64,000 nucleotides of DNA from Alistipes excrementigallinarum (GCA_019112825.1 DXIP01000023.1:62001-126000); one strand, 5' to 3'. Shown: positions 1 to 8,594, numbered from the stretch's first letter. Made by a program: numbers and translations. The notes: generated from the letters alone by a model not told the origin.

Positions 1-128
1 GTCGGCAGAAAACCTGGGCGGCCGGGCGGATTTCGGGGCTCAGGAGACCGGAGCACTTGACGACCGGATGGTTCTCGGGCCCCGGTCAGCAGAAAACCTG
101 GGCCGCCGGGCGGATTCCGGGGCTCAGG
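1..128. repeat. imperfect direct repeat, two 44-bp copies
   Basis: Bases 1-44 recur at 85-128 with three differences (offsets 4, 20 and 33), a spacing of 84 bp. Both begin with GTC(G/A)GCAGAAAACCTGGG and end in GGGGCTCAGG. The block lies upstream of the Hdr-like operon and has no open frame I would trust. It is probably an intergenic tandem repeat, possibly continuing beyond the window's left edge. Confidence 0.8.
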
Positions 129-231
129 CAAGGAATGAGCGACTGCCGCAACTGCCACCGCAACTGCCGCGACAGCTGCCCCGGCGGTCGGCGGCAGACG
201 AACAGAGAGACAAGACACGACAACGCAATAC

Positions 232-1239
232 ATGAACAGAAGAGTAATCGTCATAGGAGGAGGCGTGGCCGGCATGCAGGCGGCGCTCCGTCTTTCGGAG
301 CAGGGCGCCGAGCCCCTCATCATCGAGAAGGAGGCCGAGCTGGGCGGCAAGCTGCGCGGCTGGTATGTCCTTTTCCCCACCTTTACCCCCGCCTCGGAGG
401 TGCTCTCCGAGCTGCGCCGCCGCGTTCAGGAGCGCGGCATCGAGGTGATGACCTCGACCGAGGTGAGCGGCTTTACGCGGCAGAGCGTCACGCTCGCCGA
501 CGGCCGCACGCTGCCGTGCGACTCGGTGGTGGTCGCCTCGGGCTTCACGCTCTTTGACGCCACGGTCAAGGAGGAGTACGGCTACGGCATCTACGACAAC
601 GTCATCACCTCGGCCGACCTCGAGCGGATGTTCGCCGAGGGGCGCGTGGCCTGCGCCGACGGTTCGCGCCCGAAGCGGATTGCCTTCCTGCACTGCGTCG
701 GTTCGCGCGACGAGAAGGTGTGCCAGCAGCACTGCTCGCGCGTCTGCTGCATCACGGGCGTCAAGCAGGCCATCGAGATGAAGCGCCTCTTCCCCGAGGC
801 CGACGTCTTCAACTTCTACATGGATATCCGCATGTTCGGCCCCGGCTACGAGGAGATGTACCGCGAGGCGCAGCAGCGCTACAACATCCACTTCGTGCGC
901 GGCCGCATTTCGGAGGCGAGCCCGACCATCGACAACCGGATTCAAATCAAGGCCGAGGATACGCTCACGGGGCGTCCGCTGCGCATGAGCGTCGACATGC
1001 TGGTGCTGCTCATCGGCATGCGGGCCAACGACTCGAACGCCCCCTTCGCCGAGCAGGCCGGTCTGAAGCGCGCCCCGAGCGGCTTCATGGAGCCCCGCGA
1101 CATGTTCCTGGGCAACGCCCGCAGCAACGTCGAGGGCATCTTCTATGCGGGCTGCATCACGGCCCCCAAGAACATCGGCGAGACCCTCAACGAAGGCACG
1201 GTGGCAGCCGATGCCGCCATGGAATACCTCAGAGCCTGA
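232..1239 (+). CDS. HdrA-like FAD/iron-sulfur oxidoreductase subunit
   Basis: A 335-residue flavoprotein related to heterodisulfide reductase subunit A and QmoA. The N-terminus has a Rossmann FAD motif (GGGVAG, residues 9-14) with an acidic residue near 32. A cysteine cluster at about 154-173 (HCVGSRD, then a CxxxC...CC pattern) is the HdrA signature for an Fe-S cluster. The C-terminal GCITAPKNIGETL segment fits the second FAD-binding strand. It lacks the extra ferredoxin domains of full archaeal HdrA, so it is a short form. The next two genes encode HdrC-like and HdrE/D-like proteins, so it is probably the flavin subunit of a membrane-linked electron-transfer complex. Substrate unknown. No Shine-Dalgarno site is visible; this is the first Met of the conserved start. 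Confidence 0.88.
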   Translation: MNRRVIVIGGGVAGMQAALRLSEQGAEPLIIEKEAELGGKLRGWYVLFPTFTPASEVLSELRRRVQERGIEVMTSTEVSGFTRQSVTLADGRTLPCDSVVVASGFTLFDATVKEEYGYGIYDNVITSADLERMFAEGRVACADGSRPKRIAFLHCVGSRDEKVCQQHCSRVCCITGVKQAIEMKRLFPEADVFNFYMDIRMFGPGYEEMYREAQQRYNIHFVRGRISEASPTIDNRIQIKAEDTLTGRPLRMSVDMLVLLIGMRANDSNAPFAEQAGLKRAPSGFMEPRDMFLGNARSNVEGIFYAGCITAPKNIGETLNEGTVAADAAMEYLRA

Positions 1240-1244
1240 CGCTT

Positions 1245-1580
1245 ATGGCAACCATCAATTTCGGATATACGATTTCGAAGCCCCGCGCCATCGACCTCGA
1301 CCGCAACAACCTGCGCAAGAGCGACGAGATTCTGCGCGAGATGCCCGAGCTGCAGACCTGCATCGGCTGCGGGGCCTGCACGGCCATCTGCACGGCCGGC
1401 AACCTGACGCAGTTCAATTTCCGCAAGGTCCACACCCTCGTGCGGCGCGGCGAGTACCAGGGCGCCTACGAGGAGATGAACAAGTGCATGCTCTGCGGCA
1501 AATGCCGGCTGGTCTGCCCGCGCGGCATCAATACGCGGGGCGTGGTCCTGCTGATTAAACGCAAACTGGGCGACTTCTGA
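1245..1580 (+). CDS. HdrC-like 4Fe-4S ferredoxin subunit
   Basis: A 111-residue soluble protein with two CxxCxxCxxxC motifs (Cys 39/42/45/49 and 81/84/87/91), each expected to bind a [4Fe-4S] cluster, as in heterodisulfide reductase subunit C. It starts five bases after the HdrA-like stop codon, so the two genes should be co-translated. It probably carries electrons between the flavoprotein and the membrane/CCG subunit downstream. Start chosen at the ATG that follows the upstream stop; the conserved region begins soon after. Confidence 0.87.
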   Translation: MATINFGYTISKPRAIDLDRNNLRKSDEILREMPELQTCIGCGACTAICTAGNLTQFNFRKVHTLVRRGEYQGAYEEMNKCMLCGKCRLVCPRGINTRGVVLLIKRKLGDF

Positions 1581-1638
1581 GCGGAGCGCCCTACGGAGCC
1601 GCACCCCGGCGCGGGGGCGGCATGGAGAGTTTTTGGAT

Positions 1639-3420
1639 ATGACATTCTACGCACCATTCTGCATCCCCTTCATCGTGGGCGCGGCGCTGATGTTCGCCGT
1701 GCTGCTCTGGAAGTGGGGTACGTGGCTCTACCGACTGCCGCGTGCCGACAAGATGCTCATTCTGAAGGGAATCCCCACACGCCGGACGCTGGAAGCTCTG
1801 GGCGAGGTGGTGAGCGAGTCGCTGCTCCACCGGCGCATCTTCCGGGTGAACCCCCTGCTGGGCTACATGCACATGTCGCTCGCCTTCGGGTGGTTCCTCC
1901 TCATTGCGGTCGGGTGGCTTGAGACACTCTCGTACCTCGGGCTGCGCTGGGTGCCGCTGCAGGGCCACGTCTTTTTCAAGTACTTCGCCACGGGGCTCGA
2001 GCACAAGCCCTTCTTCGACTTCGTGATGGACCTGCTGCTGCTCTTCGTCCTCTCGGGTGTGGCGCTGGCCTGGGGCAAGCGCTTCTACTCGAAGGCCATG
2101 GGCATGCGCCGCACGACGCACCATGTTCTGGGTGACCGCGTGGCCCTCTCGGCGCTGTGGTTCATCTTCCCGGCCCGGCTGGTGGCCGAGAGCGTCACCT
2201 GCGCCATCTACGGCGGCGGTGGCTTCCTCACGGGCGGTCTGGGCAGCTGGCTGGCCGCTCATGTCGAGATGCTCACGCTCATGACGCTCGAATCGGTGGC
2301 CTGGTGGTTCTACTCCTCGTGCCTCGGCATCTTCTTCGTGGCGCTCCCCTTCTCGCGCTACATGCACATCTTTACCGAGATTCCGCTCATCTTCCTGCGC
2401 CGCTACCGCCTCCGTTCGACCGAGAAGGAGTCCTCCTACGACCACTTCCAGGTCGAGGCCTGCTCGCGCTGCGGCATCTGCATCGACCCCTGCCAGCTGC
2501 AGAGCGTGCTGGGCATCAACGACGTGCAGTCGGTCTACTTCCTGCGTGACCGCCGCTACCACACGCTGCGGCTGGCCACGGCCGACAACTGCCTCATGTG
2601 CGGCCGCTGCGTCGAGAAGTGCCCCGTGGACATCGACCTCAATACGCTGCGGCTCAACTCGCGCGACAAGATGCGCAACGTGCCCGACGAGCGGCGCTAC
2701 GGCTACCTCAAGGGGCTTGACCGCTCGCAGGGCGAGGGCAAGGTGGGCTACTTCGCCGGCTGCATGACGCTGCTCACGCCCCGTACGCTCACGGCCATGG
2801 AGCAGCTCTTCCGCGCTGCGGGCGAGGAGGTGTGGTGGGCCGACCGCGAGGGAGGCGTCTGCTGTGGCCGTCCGCTCAAGCTGGCGGGCGAGACCGACTC
2901 GGCGCGCAAGATGATGCAGTACAATACGGAGCTCTTCCGCAAGCACGGCATTACGACGCTGGTCACCTCGTGCCCGATTTGTCTGAAGGTCTTCCGCGAG
3001 GATTATGCGCTCGACGGCATCGAGGTGCTGCACCATTCGGAGTATATCCTCCGCCTGATGCGCGCCGGACGCCTGCAGGTCAAGCACGGTGCCACGCGCT
3101 ATACCTACCACGACCCCTGCGAACTGGGGCGCGGCAGCGGCATCTACGACGAGCCGCGTGCCGTCATCGAGGCGGTGGGCGAGCTGCTCGAACCGGCCCA
3201 GACGCGCGAAAATGCCCTTTGCTGCGGCTCCTCGGTGGCCAATCTGGCCATCTCGGACGGCCAGCAGCTGCAGATTGCACGCTCGGTCACGGGCGAGTTG
3301 GAGGCGACGGGCGCCGAGGTGATTGTCACCGCCTGTCCGCTCTGCAAGAAGGCGCTGGTACGCGGTACGCGTCACGAGGTGAAGGACCTTGCCGAGGTGG
3401 TGGCTGCCAGCATGCAGTAG
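1639..3420 (+). CDS. HdrE/HdrD-like membrane Fe-S protein with two CCG domains
   Basis: About 593 residues. The first ~250 hold several hydrophobic segments with histidines, resembling the b-type cytochrome anchor of HdrE/NarI-like proteins. Two 4Fe-4S motifs follow (CSRCGICIDPC near 275; CLMCGRCVEKCP near 317). Two cysteine-rich CCG domains end the protein (CCGRPLK near 409 with CPIC; CCGSSVAN near 527 with CPLCKK), the family hallmark of the HdrB/HdrD catalytic site. Known relatives oxidise or reduce thiols/disulfides or exchange electrons with quinones. With the preceding HdrA- and HdrC-like genes it makes a complete three-gene module. An in-frame TTG six bases upstream is an alternative start; the ATG is preferred. 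Confidence 0.85.
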   Translation: MTFYAPFCIPFIVGAALMFAVLLWKWGTWLYRLPRADKMLILKGIPTRRTLEALGEVVSESLLHRRIFRVNPLLGYMHMSLAFGWFLLIAVGWLETLSYLGLRWVPLQGHVFFKYFATGLEHKPFFDFVMDLLLLFVLSGVALAWGKRFYSKAMGMRRTTHHVLGDRVALSALWFIFPARLVAESVTCAIYGGGGFLTGGLGSWLAAHVEMLTLMTLESVAWWFYSSCLGIFFVALPFSRYMHIFTEIPLIFLRRYRLRSTEKESSYDHFQVEACSRCGICIDPCQLQSVLGINDVQSVYFLRDRRYHTLRLATADNCLMCGRCVEKCPVDIDLNTLRLNSRDKMRNVPDERRYGYLKGLDRSQGEGKVGYFAGCMTLLTPRTLTAMEQLFRAAGEEVWWADREGGVCCGRPLKLAGETDSARKMMQYNTELFRKHGITTLVTSCPICLKVFREDYALDGIEVLHHSEYILRLMRAGRLQVKHGATRYTYHDPCELGRGSGIYDEPRAVIEAVGELLEPAQTRENALCCGSSVANLAISDGQQLQIARSVTGELEATGAEVIVTACPLCKKALVRGTRHEVKDLAEVVAASMQ

Positions 3421-3711
3421 CCGTCGGCGACGCGTGGCCGAGGTTCCGGGAGGGACCGTGCTGAGACAGCCAGCCGGGCGGAGACGCCCTGCCAGGGGCC
3501 AGGGAGCCGAGGCGTCGGGATGCCGGGGAGCGTGGGTGTCGGGGCCCCTGGGTGCCGGAGCGCGATGTAATTTTCGGTGCTTGGGGGCGGTTCGGACTCT
3601 CGTGGCTGGTTTCGGACCCGCAGAATCCGTGCGGGGACGGCGGAGTTCCACCCCGCAAGCGGCTGATTCATAGCGCTGCGCGGAGCTTTTCTGAAAAATA
3701 TTTAAAAAATA
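3421..3711. other. intergenic, G+C-rich, no gene seen
   Basis: The gap between the Hdr-like operon and the tRNA promoter is very G+C-rich with short repeated words (GGTGCCGG, GGGAGCC). No convincing gene and no clear terminator for the operon was found. The last ~30 bases turn A+T-rich and lead into the tRNA promoter. Confidence 0.6.
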
Positions 3712-3743
3712 TTTGGCAAAGCCGTATTTTTGCCTTATCTTTG
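3712..3743 (+). promoter_or_regulatory. Bacteroidota promoter for tRNA-Met
   Basis: TTTG at 3712-3715 and TATCTTTG at 3736-3743, separated by 20 bp, match the Bacteroidota housekeeping consensus. The tRNA starts about 39 bases downstream. Confidence 0.75.
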
Positions 3744-3781
3744 CAGTCGCAAAGGCGATAGTTCTACACTCAAAGACATAT

Positions 3782-3857
3782 CGCGGGATGGAGCAGTTGG
3801 TAGCTCGTTGGGCTCATAACCCAAAGGCCGGAGGTTCGAGTCCTCCTCCCGCTACCA
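3782..3857 (+). tRNA. initiator tRNA-Met (anticodon CAT)
   Basis: A full cloverleaf can be drawn with anticodon CAT at 3815-3817 and an encoded CCA end. Three consecutive G:C pairs in the anticodon stem (GGG/CCC) and an unpaired C1:U72 at the top of the acceptor stem are initiator features, so this is more likely tRNA-fMet than the elongator. A promoter precedes it and a strong terminator follows. Confidence 0.93.
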
Positions 3858-3858
3858 C

Positions 3859-3893
3859 GACGGACAACTCAAACGGGTTGTCCGTCTTTTTTT
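3859..3893 (+). terminator. terminator after tRNA-Met
   Basis: A perfect 10-bp stem (3859-3868 with 3877-3886) with an 8-nt loop is followed by a run of T. Confidence 0.9.
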
Positions 3894-3999
3894 GCCGTTT
3901 CCTCCGGATTGTTCGTCCGTTTCCGGATTTTTTGCCCCGCTGGTCCGTTCCGAAGCCCGGTTGCCGTCTGCACGGGTTGCATTTGCAGCCGATTATTCG

Positions 4000-4007
4000 T
4001 ATATTTA
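4000..4007 (+). promoter_or_regulatory. possible promoter for DUF4919 gene
   Basis: TATATTTA resembles the -7 element and has TTG about 20 bp upstream (3977-3979). It would give a leader of about 155 bases. The last base departs from consensus. Confidence 0.4.
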
Positions 4008-4168
4008 ACCATCCGGCCCGCCCGAACCGGATGTCGCCGTCCGGCTTCCGGCTTCGTTTCCGCGGAGCTCCGTCGCCGGCAGCAGGCGGCTCCGGAGCCG
4101 CTGCGGCGGTGCATTCCGTCCGGCGGAGAGGGCCGATGGACGATGATTCCCTTCAAAAAATACCCCTT

Positions 4169-4873
4169 ATGAACATCAAAGCCGCTATCTTGTCGGTGCT
4201 GGCACTTCTGTGCAGCCTGTGCGCCACGGCGCAGTATCAGTATCAGATTCATCCTGTGGACTGGAAAGAGCTCAAGACCCTGGTGAAGGAGGAGCCCGAG
4301 CGGTTCCGTGAACTGGTGCGGAGAATCTCCACACCGCAGCGCGACACGACGCTGACCTATCCCGACCAAATCATCGCCTACTTCGGGCAGTCGCTGCTGA
4401 CCAACGACAGCGAGGAGCGTCTGGTGCATGCGATGGACCAGGCCTATTCGGAGGAGAACTATGCCGAAGCGCTGGCGCAGGCCGAGAAGGTGCTCGCCGT
4501 CAATCCCGTCAACATTAAGGCACTCATCCGGGCGGCCTATGCCATAGCCAACATGCGTGAGGCGGGCGACGAGTCGCACGCTCACGAGGAGGGTCAGGGC
4601 TACTACTCCCGGGCCATCCGTCTGCTCGATACGATAGCGGCAACGGGTTACGGCAGCGAGGAGCACCCCTTCCACGTGACCAAAATCGCCGACGAGTATC
4701 TCTTCATGGGCCACTACCTCGAGCTGGATGCATTCGGAAGCCAGTCGCTCGTCGACTGCTGCGATGTCTTCGAGCTCGGAAAGGGCAACAGGCTCTACCC
4801 CGACTCGGTCATCTATTTCGATGCGACGCGGGTGCTCGAGCTCGAGGCCGCAATGTTCGGAGGCGGGAAATAA
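4169..4873 (+). CDS. DUF4919 domain secreted protein
   Basis: A 234-residue protein with a typical signal peptide (hydrophobic residues ~4-18, cleavage near ATA-QYQ). The body is largely helical and TPR-like: the YAEALAQAEKVLAVNPVNIKAL stretch region has the alternating small/large pattern, and conserved residues after it (AYAIANM, GYYSRAIRLLDTI, DEYLFMG) match the Bacteroidota DUF4919 family as I know it. Function unknown. It is monocistronic, with a tRNA terminator upstream and no partner downstream. The ATG directly before the signal peptide is the start. Confidence 0.75.
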   Translation: MNIKAAILSVLALLCSLCATAQYQYQIHPVDWKELKTLVKEEPERFRELVRRISTPQRDTTLTYPDQIIAYFGQSLLTNDSEERLVHAMDQAYSEENYAEALAQAEKVLAVNPVNIKALIRAAYAIANMREAGDESHAHEEGQGYYSRAIRLLDTIAATGYGSEEHPFHVTKIADEYLFMGHYLELDAFGSQSLVDCCDVFELGKGNRLYPDSVIYFDATRVLELEAAMFGGGK

Positions 4874-5048
4874 CCCGGCTGCGGAGCTGCCGACCGGCAG
4901 CAGGGGCGGACGTGTGGCGCCGCAGGGCAGCCCCTGCCGCTCCCTGTGGGGTGGAGTTGTGCGGTTTTAGTGGTCAGGGCGGAGCTTCCGAACTCTTCGG
5001 CCCAGAAATTGCACGGCCTACGGTGTTAACCACCAAAACAGCGAACGT

Positions 5049-5231
5049 ATGAACAAGCAAGAGAACAAACAGCAGCCCTGCGACCCCTGCGACCCCTGCG
5101 AGCGCAACTTCGAACGCAACATCCACCACATCGTCCGCGAGGGCGAGGCCCCGACGGAACGTGAACGCGAGCGCAAGGAGCAGGAGCTCCGCGAGGCCTT
5201 CGGCGAGAAGCATCCCGAGGCGGTCAAGTGA
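5049..5231 (+). CDS. small charged Cys-containing hypothetical protein
   Basis: An open frame of 60 residues with three cysteines in CDPCDPC near residues 11-17 and a strongly charged C-terminal half (ERERERKEQELREAFGEK). The codon choice (GAG, CGC, AAG) matches neighbouring genes and the frame ends just before a hairpin at 5262-5291, both favouring a real gene. There is no signal peptide or membrane segment. The closely spaced cysteines could hold a metal, but this is a guess. It is short and I recognise no family, so it stays tentative. Confidence 0.5.
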   Translation: MNKQENKQQPCDPCDPCERNFERNIHHIVREGEAPTERERERKEQELREAFGEKHPEAVK

Positions 5232-5261
5232 CCCTCCCCGATCTCCTTTCGGAACGTTGAC

Positions 5262-5291
5262 GGGCGGCTCTCCATGCGTGGAGGGCTGCCC
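5262..5291. terminator. hairpin between convergent genes
   Basis: Thirteen-base arms (5262-5274 and 5279-5291) pair around a TGCG loop with two G:U wobbles. It lies between the small plus-strand gene and the end of the minus-strand lipoprotein gene. No U-run follows on either strand, so terminator function is uncertain. Confidence 0.45.
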
Positions 5292-5350
5292 GCTTGCGTC
5301 TTGCCGTGTTCCGACCGGTCGAGGTTCCGACCGCCGGCCGCCGTGCGGCG

Positions 5351-6157
5351 TTACTGCTGCGGAGTGGTGAACGGTGCCGTGGCCAGTCTGCCGGCACCCT
5401 GCTCGAAGCCGTTGACGTTGAAGGGAGCCCCGACGGCCATGTACTCCGTGCCGGGTGTGAGCTCCTGCCAGATGTTGTCCTCACGCTCGAACCAGCGCCA
5501 TCCCTCCCAGCGCAGGAAGTAGACGACGTAATCCTCCGGATTGGGGTAGATTTCCGCGATGGAGGGGTCGGTGCGGGCCGTGTTGAGCATCTCCTCGTAA
5601 CGCTCCCGAGTGTAGATGAGGGTGTAGTATCCGACCGTGTTGGCGTCGGGTGTATGTATCAGCCGGGCGGTGGTCGGGGTGAGCTCGCCAACCTCGATGG
5701 TCATCGTCGCCTCGGGGGCGTTCTCGGTATAGGAGGGCGAACGTACGGGCAGCTTCTCGATGGAGTAGAGTGCGCCGCTCTCGTCCATCACGGCGCAGAC
5801 GAGCCAGTAGTCGAAGTCGAGCGAACCGTTGAGCGGGATGAGCAGCCTCTCGACCGCCTCGGTGTAGATGCACGCGGGGTCGTTCTCCATGAGGTATTCG
5901 ACCGTGGCGGCCTCGGTGCCGTGGGTCTCGAGCTGCATCTCCCAGATGTTCTGGGCGGCAAGAATCAGGGCGTAGCGCGAGACCTTGATGTTGGGCTCGG
6001 CCGTCGTGCGCAGATAGCCGACCGTCACTTCGGTGATGTCGACCTTGACTTCGGGAAATTCGGGCTGCGGGGGCGGAGTCTCCTGCTCCGACGAACAGCC
6101 GAGCGACAGCGTCAGAAGAGCCGTTGCCGCAAGCGTCCGGAACCAGATGCTTTTCAT
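5351..6157 (-). CDS. lipoprotein with Fn3-like domain, unknown function
   Basis: A 268-residue lipoprotein: an N-terminal hydrophobic stretch ends in the lipobox LSLGC (Cys 21), followed by an acidic/proline linker (SEQETPPPQPE), as in surface lipoproteins of Bacteroidales. The middle (EVGELTPTTARLIHTPDAN, then YYTLIYT and ELTPGTEYMAVG) has the spacing of fibronectin type III-like beta domains, and an analogous strand set precedes it. No enzyme motif is visible. It is transcribed alone from the promoter near 6254-6261. Likely outer-membrane or surface anchored; role unknown. Confidence 0.75.
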   Translation of the reverse strand: MKSIWFRTLAATALLTLSLGCSSEQETPPPQPEFPEVKVDITEVTVGYLRTTAEPNIKVSRYALILAAQNIWEMQLETHGTEAATVEYLMENDPACIYTEAVERLLIPLNGSLDFDYWLVCAVMDESGALYSIEKLPVRSPSYTENAPEATMTIEVGELTPTTARLIHTPDANTVGYYTLIYTRERYEEMLNTARTDPSIAEIYPNPEDYVVYFLRWEGWRWFEREDNIWQELTPGTEYMAVGAPFNVNGFEQGAGRLATAPFTTPQQ

Positions 6158-6253
6158 GTGATGGGGTTTTAAGGGTTAGATGATGGGTGAAAGGGTTGGG
6201 TTCATGGATGCTCCGGAGGGCCGTCCGGTTGGTCCTTTTCGGAGCTCCTTTCA

Positions 6254-6261
6254 CAAATATA
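6254..6261 (-). promoter_or_regulatory. promoter -7 element for lipoprotein gene
   Basis: Read on the minus strand this is TATATTTG, about 97 bases upstream of the lipoprotein start. Confidence 0.6.
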
Positions 6262-6344
6262 GAAATTGTTTTTTGAATAACAATAGTTTTGACCCGAAAA
6301 CGAGGAGCTCCTTGAGGATAATCCGCACTCCGGGAAAAGGTACA

Positions 6345-6379
6345 AGAGAAAGAGCCTCTGCCTTGAGGCAGAGGCTCTT
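6345..6379 (-). terminator. terminator of dsbD
   Basis: Perfect 13-bp arms (6350-6362 and 6367-6379) around TTGA; on the minus strand a T-rich stretch follows (TTTCTCTT). It lies about 50 bases past the dsbD stop. Confidence 0.85.
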
Positions 6380-6427
6380 GTGGTGGCGTTGGGTGAAGTA
6401 TGGAGCGGGTGCGGGGCGTTGTGGATG

Positions 6428-8557
6428 CTATCGGCCCTGCTCCTCGGCCCGGTAGGCTTCGACACCGCGGCGGAGGAAGTCGACGAAGGCCTCGACATCA
6501 AGGTCATAACCGCGCGGCTCGACCAGCATGCGTCCGTCGCGACCCTGCAGCACGTAGTAGGGCTGCGCGTTGACCCCGAAGGTCTTCAGCGCATAGTGCG
6601 CATTGATTTTGCCCAGGCTGCGCAGCACCTTGCCCGATTCGGTGGTGACCCACTCGCTCTCGGGAAGCTCCATCTTGTCGTCGGAGTAGAGGGCGCAGAT
6701 GACGTAGTCGTTGCGCAGCAGCTCCAGCACGCGGGGGTCGGACCAGACGCGGGCCTCCATCTCGCGGCAGTTGACGCAGCCGTGGCCCGTGAAGTCGATG
6801 AAGAGCGGCTTGCCGGCGCGGGCGGCGTAGGCCTCAGCCTCCTTCAGGTCAAAGAATCCCTCGAGCCCGTGGGGCAGATGGAGCACGTCGCTGTACTTGG
6901 GCGCCTTTCCGTCGACGGTCCTGAGGGGCGCCGTTGCCGATACGGAAGCTCCTGCCGAGGTCGTCTGTCCGAGGACGAAGTCCTGGGTTGTCAGCGGCGG
7001 CAGGTAGCCCGAGAGCGCCTTGAGCGGGGCGCCCCACATGCCGGGGATGAGGTAGACGACGAACGTGAAGACGGCGATGGCGAGCGCCAGCCGTCCCACG
7101 CCGACATGCTGCACTTCGTCGTCGTGGGCGAAGCGCAGCTTGCCCAGCAGGTAGAAGCCCAGCATGGCGAAGACCACAATCCAGATGGCCAGGTAGACCT
7201 CACGGTCGAGCAGTCCCCAGTGGTAGGTCTGGTCGGCCACGGAGAGGAACTTGAAGCCGAGCGCCACCTCGACGAATCCCAGCACGACCTTCACCGAGTT
7301 GAGCCAGCCGCCGCTCTTGGGGAGCTTCTTGAGCATCGAGGGGAAGAAGGCGAAGAGGGTGAAGGGGAGTGCAAAGGCGAGCGAGAAGGCCAGCATGGTG
7401 ACAATCGGGCTCCAGAACTCGCCGGCGGTCGATTTGATGAGTACCGAGCCGACGATGGGGCCCGTGCACGAGAAGGAGACCAGCACGAGCGTCAGCGCCA
7501 TGAAGAAGATGCCGGCCAGCCCCTTCGAGTCGGCCTTCGAGTCGCTCTTGTTGACCATCCACGAGGGCATCGTGATTTCGAAGGCTCCGAAGAACGAGGC
7601 GGCGAAGAGCATGAAGACGGCGAAGAAGATGAGGTTGGGCAGCCAGTGCGTGGCCAGCCAGTTGAAGATGTCGGCCGTGACGGCGTCGCCGCCCACCAGG
7701 CGCGTGATGACGATGATGGCGGCGATGGGCAGCGTGTAGAGCGCTACGATGAAGAAGCCGTACATGCCGGCGCGGAAGCGTCCGAGTGCCGGCTTCCCGG
7801 AGCTCTTCATGAAGAACGAGACGGTCATCGGCACCATGGGGAAGACACAGGGGGTGAGCAGTGCGGCAAAGCCCCAGAGAATCGCTTCGATGATGAGCGA
7901 CCAGAGCGAGCCGCTGCCGGCGGCATCCTTGGCCGGAGCTGCGGCGGTTTCGGCACCGGCGGTTGTTTCAGAGGCACCGGCGACGCTCCCGGAGGTTGCG
8001 GCCGTGTCGCTCACGCGCTCTGTTGCGGCGGCCGGGGTTGCGACGCTTTCATCGCCTGCCGGGGCGGTCGTCGCCTCGGCTGCCCCACCCTGAGCGGCGG
8101 CCGCGCCGACCACGAGCGTCAGCTCCGTATCCGAGGGGGGCATGCAGCTCTTGTCGTCGCAAATCATCCACTCGATGGCGGCCCGCACCTTGGCCTGCGC
8201 TGCGGTGAGGCGCACGCGCTGCGTGAAGAGGGCCTTGCCCGAGAAGGTGCCGATTTCCATGCCGAACATCTGGTCGAAGTAGCGGTGGGGTTTCGTGCGC
8301 TGCTCGACGCTGCCGACCAGCTCGACCCCTGCCTCGGGGCTCAGCGTGATGACCGTGGGGTTGGGGCCCCCTTCGTAGGGACCCATATCGTACATGTGGA
8401 AGCCCGAGGGGATGGCGGCCTCGAAGCGGAGCTCGTACTCCGCTCCGCCGAGCGGCTCGACCGAGCCCGTCCAGCCTACCTCCTGGGCGTGGAGCGTCGT
8501 GACGCCGAGCGTCAGCGCAAGAAGCGGCAAAAGGATGCGTTGGATGAGTTTCTGCAT
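6428..8557 (-). CDS. dsbD: thiol:disulfide interchange protein DsbD
   Basis: A 709-residue inner-membrane protein that passes electrons from cytoplasmic thioredoxin to periplasmic partners. All three DsbD parts are present: signal peptide and N-terminal beta domain with the redox pair Cys133/Cys138 (MICDDKSC); a central eight-helix membrane domain starting with the conserved TPCVFPMVP near 236-245; and a C-terminal thioredoxin domain with the GHGCVNCR active site near 592-597. A Thr/Ala-rich linker (about 150-215) joins the first two. In Bacteroidota it may also support cytochrome c maturation; no such genes lie nearby. It has its own promoter and terminator. Confidence 0.94.
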   Translation of the reverse strand: MQKLIQRILLPLLALTLGVTTLHAQEVGWTGSVEPLGGAEYELRFEAAIPSGFHMYDMGPYEGGPNPTVITLSPEAGVELVGSVEQRTKPHRYFDQMFGMEIGTFSGKALFTQRVRLTAAQAKVRAAIEWMICDDKSCMPPSDTELTLVVGAAAAQGGAAEATTAPAGDESVATPAAATERVSDTAATSGSVAGASETTAGAETAAAPAKDAAGSGSLWSLIIEAILWGFAALLTPCVFPMVPMTVSFFMKSSGKPALGRFRAGMYGFFIVALYTLPIAAIIVITRLVGGDAVTADIFNWLATHWLPNLIFFAVFMLFAASFFGAFEITMPSWMVNKSDSKADSKGLAGIFFMALTLVLVSFSCTGPIVGSVLIKSTAGEFWSPIVTMLAFSLAFALPFTLFAFFPSMLKKLPKSGGWLNSVKVVLGFVEVALGFKFLSVADQTYHWGLLDREVYLAIWIVVFAMLGFYLLGKLRFAHDDEVQHVGVGRLALAIAVFTFVVYLIPGMWGAPLKALSGYLPPLTTQDFVLGQTTSAGASVSATAPLRTVDGKAPKYSDVLHLPHGLEGFFDLKEAEAYAARAGKPLFIDFTGHGCVNCREMEARVWSDPRVLELLRNDYVICALYSDDKMELPESEWVTTESGKVLRSLGKINAHYALKTFGVNAQPYYVLQGRDGRMLVEPRGYDLDVEAFVDFLRRGVEAYRAEEQGR

Positions 8558-8586
8558 GGTATGAGTTTCAAAATAATACTTTTGTG

Positions 8587-8594
8587 CAAAGATA
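8587..8594 (-). promoter_or_regulatory. promoter -7 element for dsbD
   Basis: On the minus strand TATCTTTG, 30 bases before the dsbD start. It shares a compact divergent region with the glycosyltransferase gene, whose own near-consensus TACATTTA at 8618-8625 would leave almost no leader before the ATG at 8629. Confidence 0.65.

Noticed and set aside
57..557. plus-strand frame beginning with a Cys-rich stretch (CRNCHRNC) near residue 30
   Set aside because: It runs into the HdrA-like gene in another frame and becomes Arg-rich; the Cys stretch reflects a CAACTGCC DNA repeat.
124..945. long minus-strand open frame across the HdrA-like gene
   Set aside because: It is the shadow of a G+C-rich gene; its protein is low-complexity and matches nothing, while the plus-strand frame carries clear motifs.
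1591..3651. 686-residue minus-strand frame opposite the HdrE/D-like gene
   Set aside because: Composition is His/Arg/Ala-rich and without domains; the opposite frame has Fe-S and CCG motifs.
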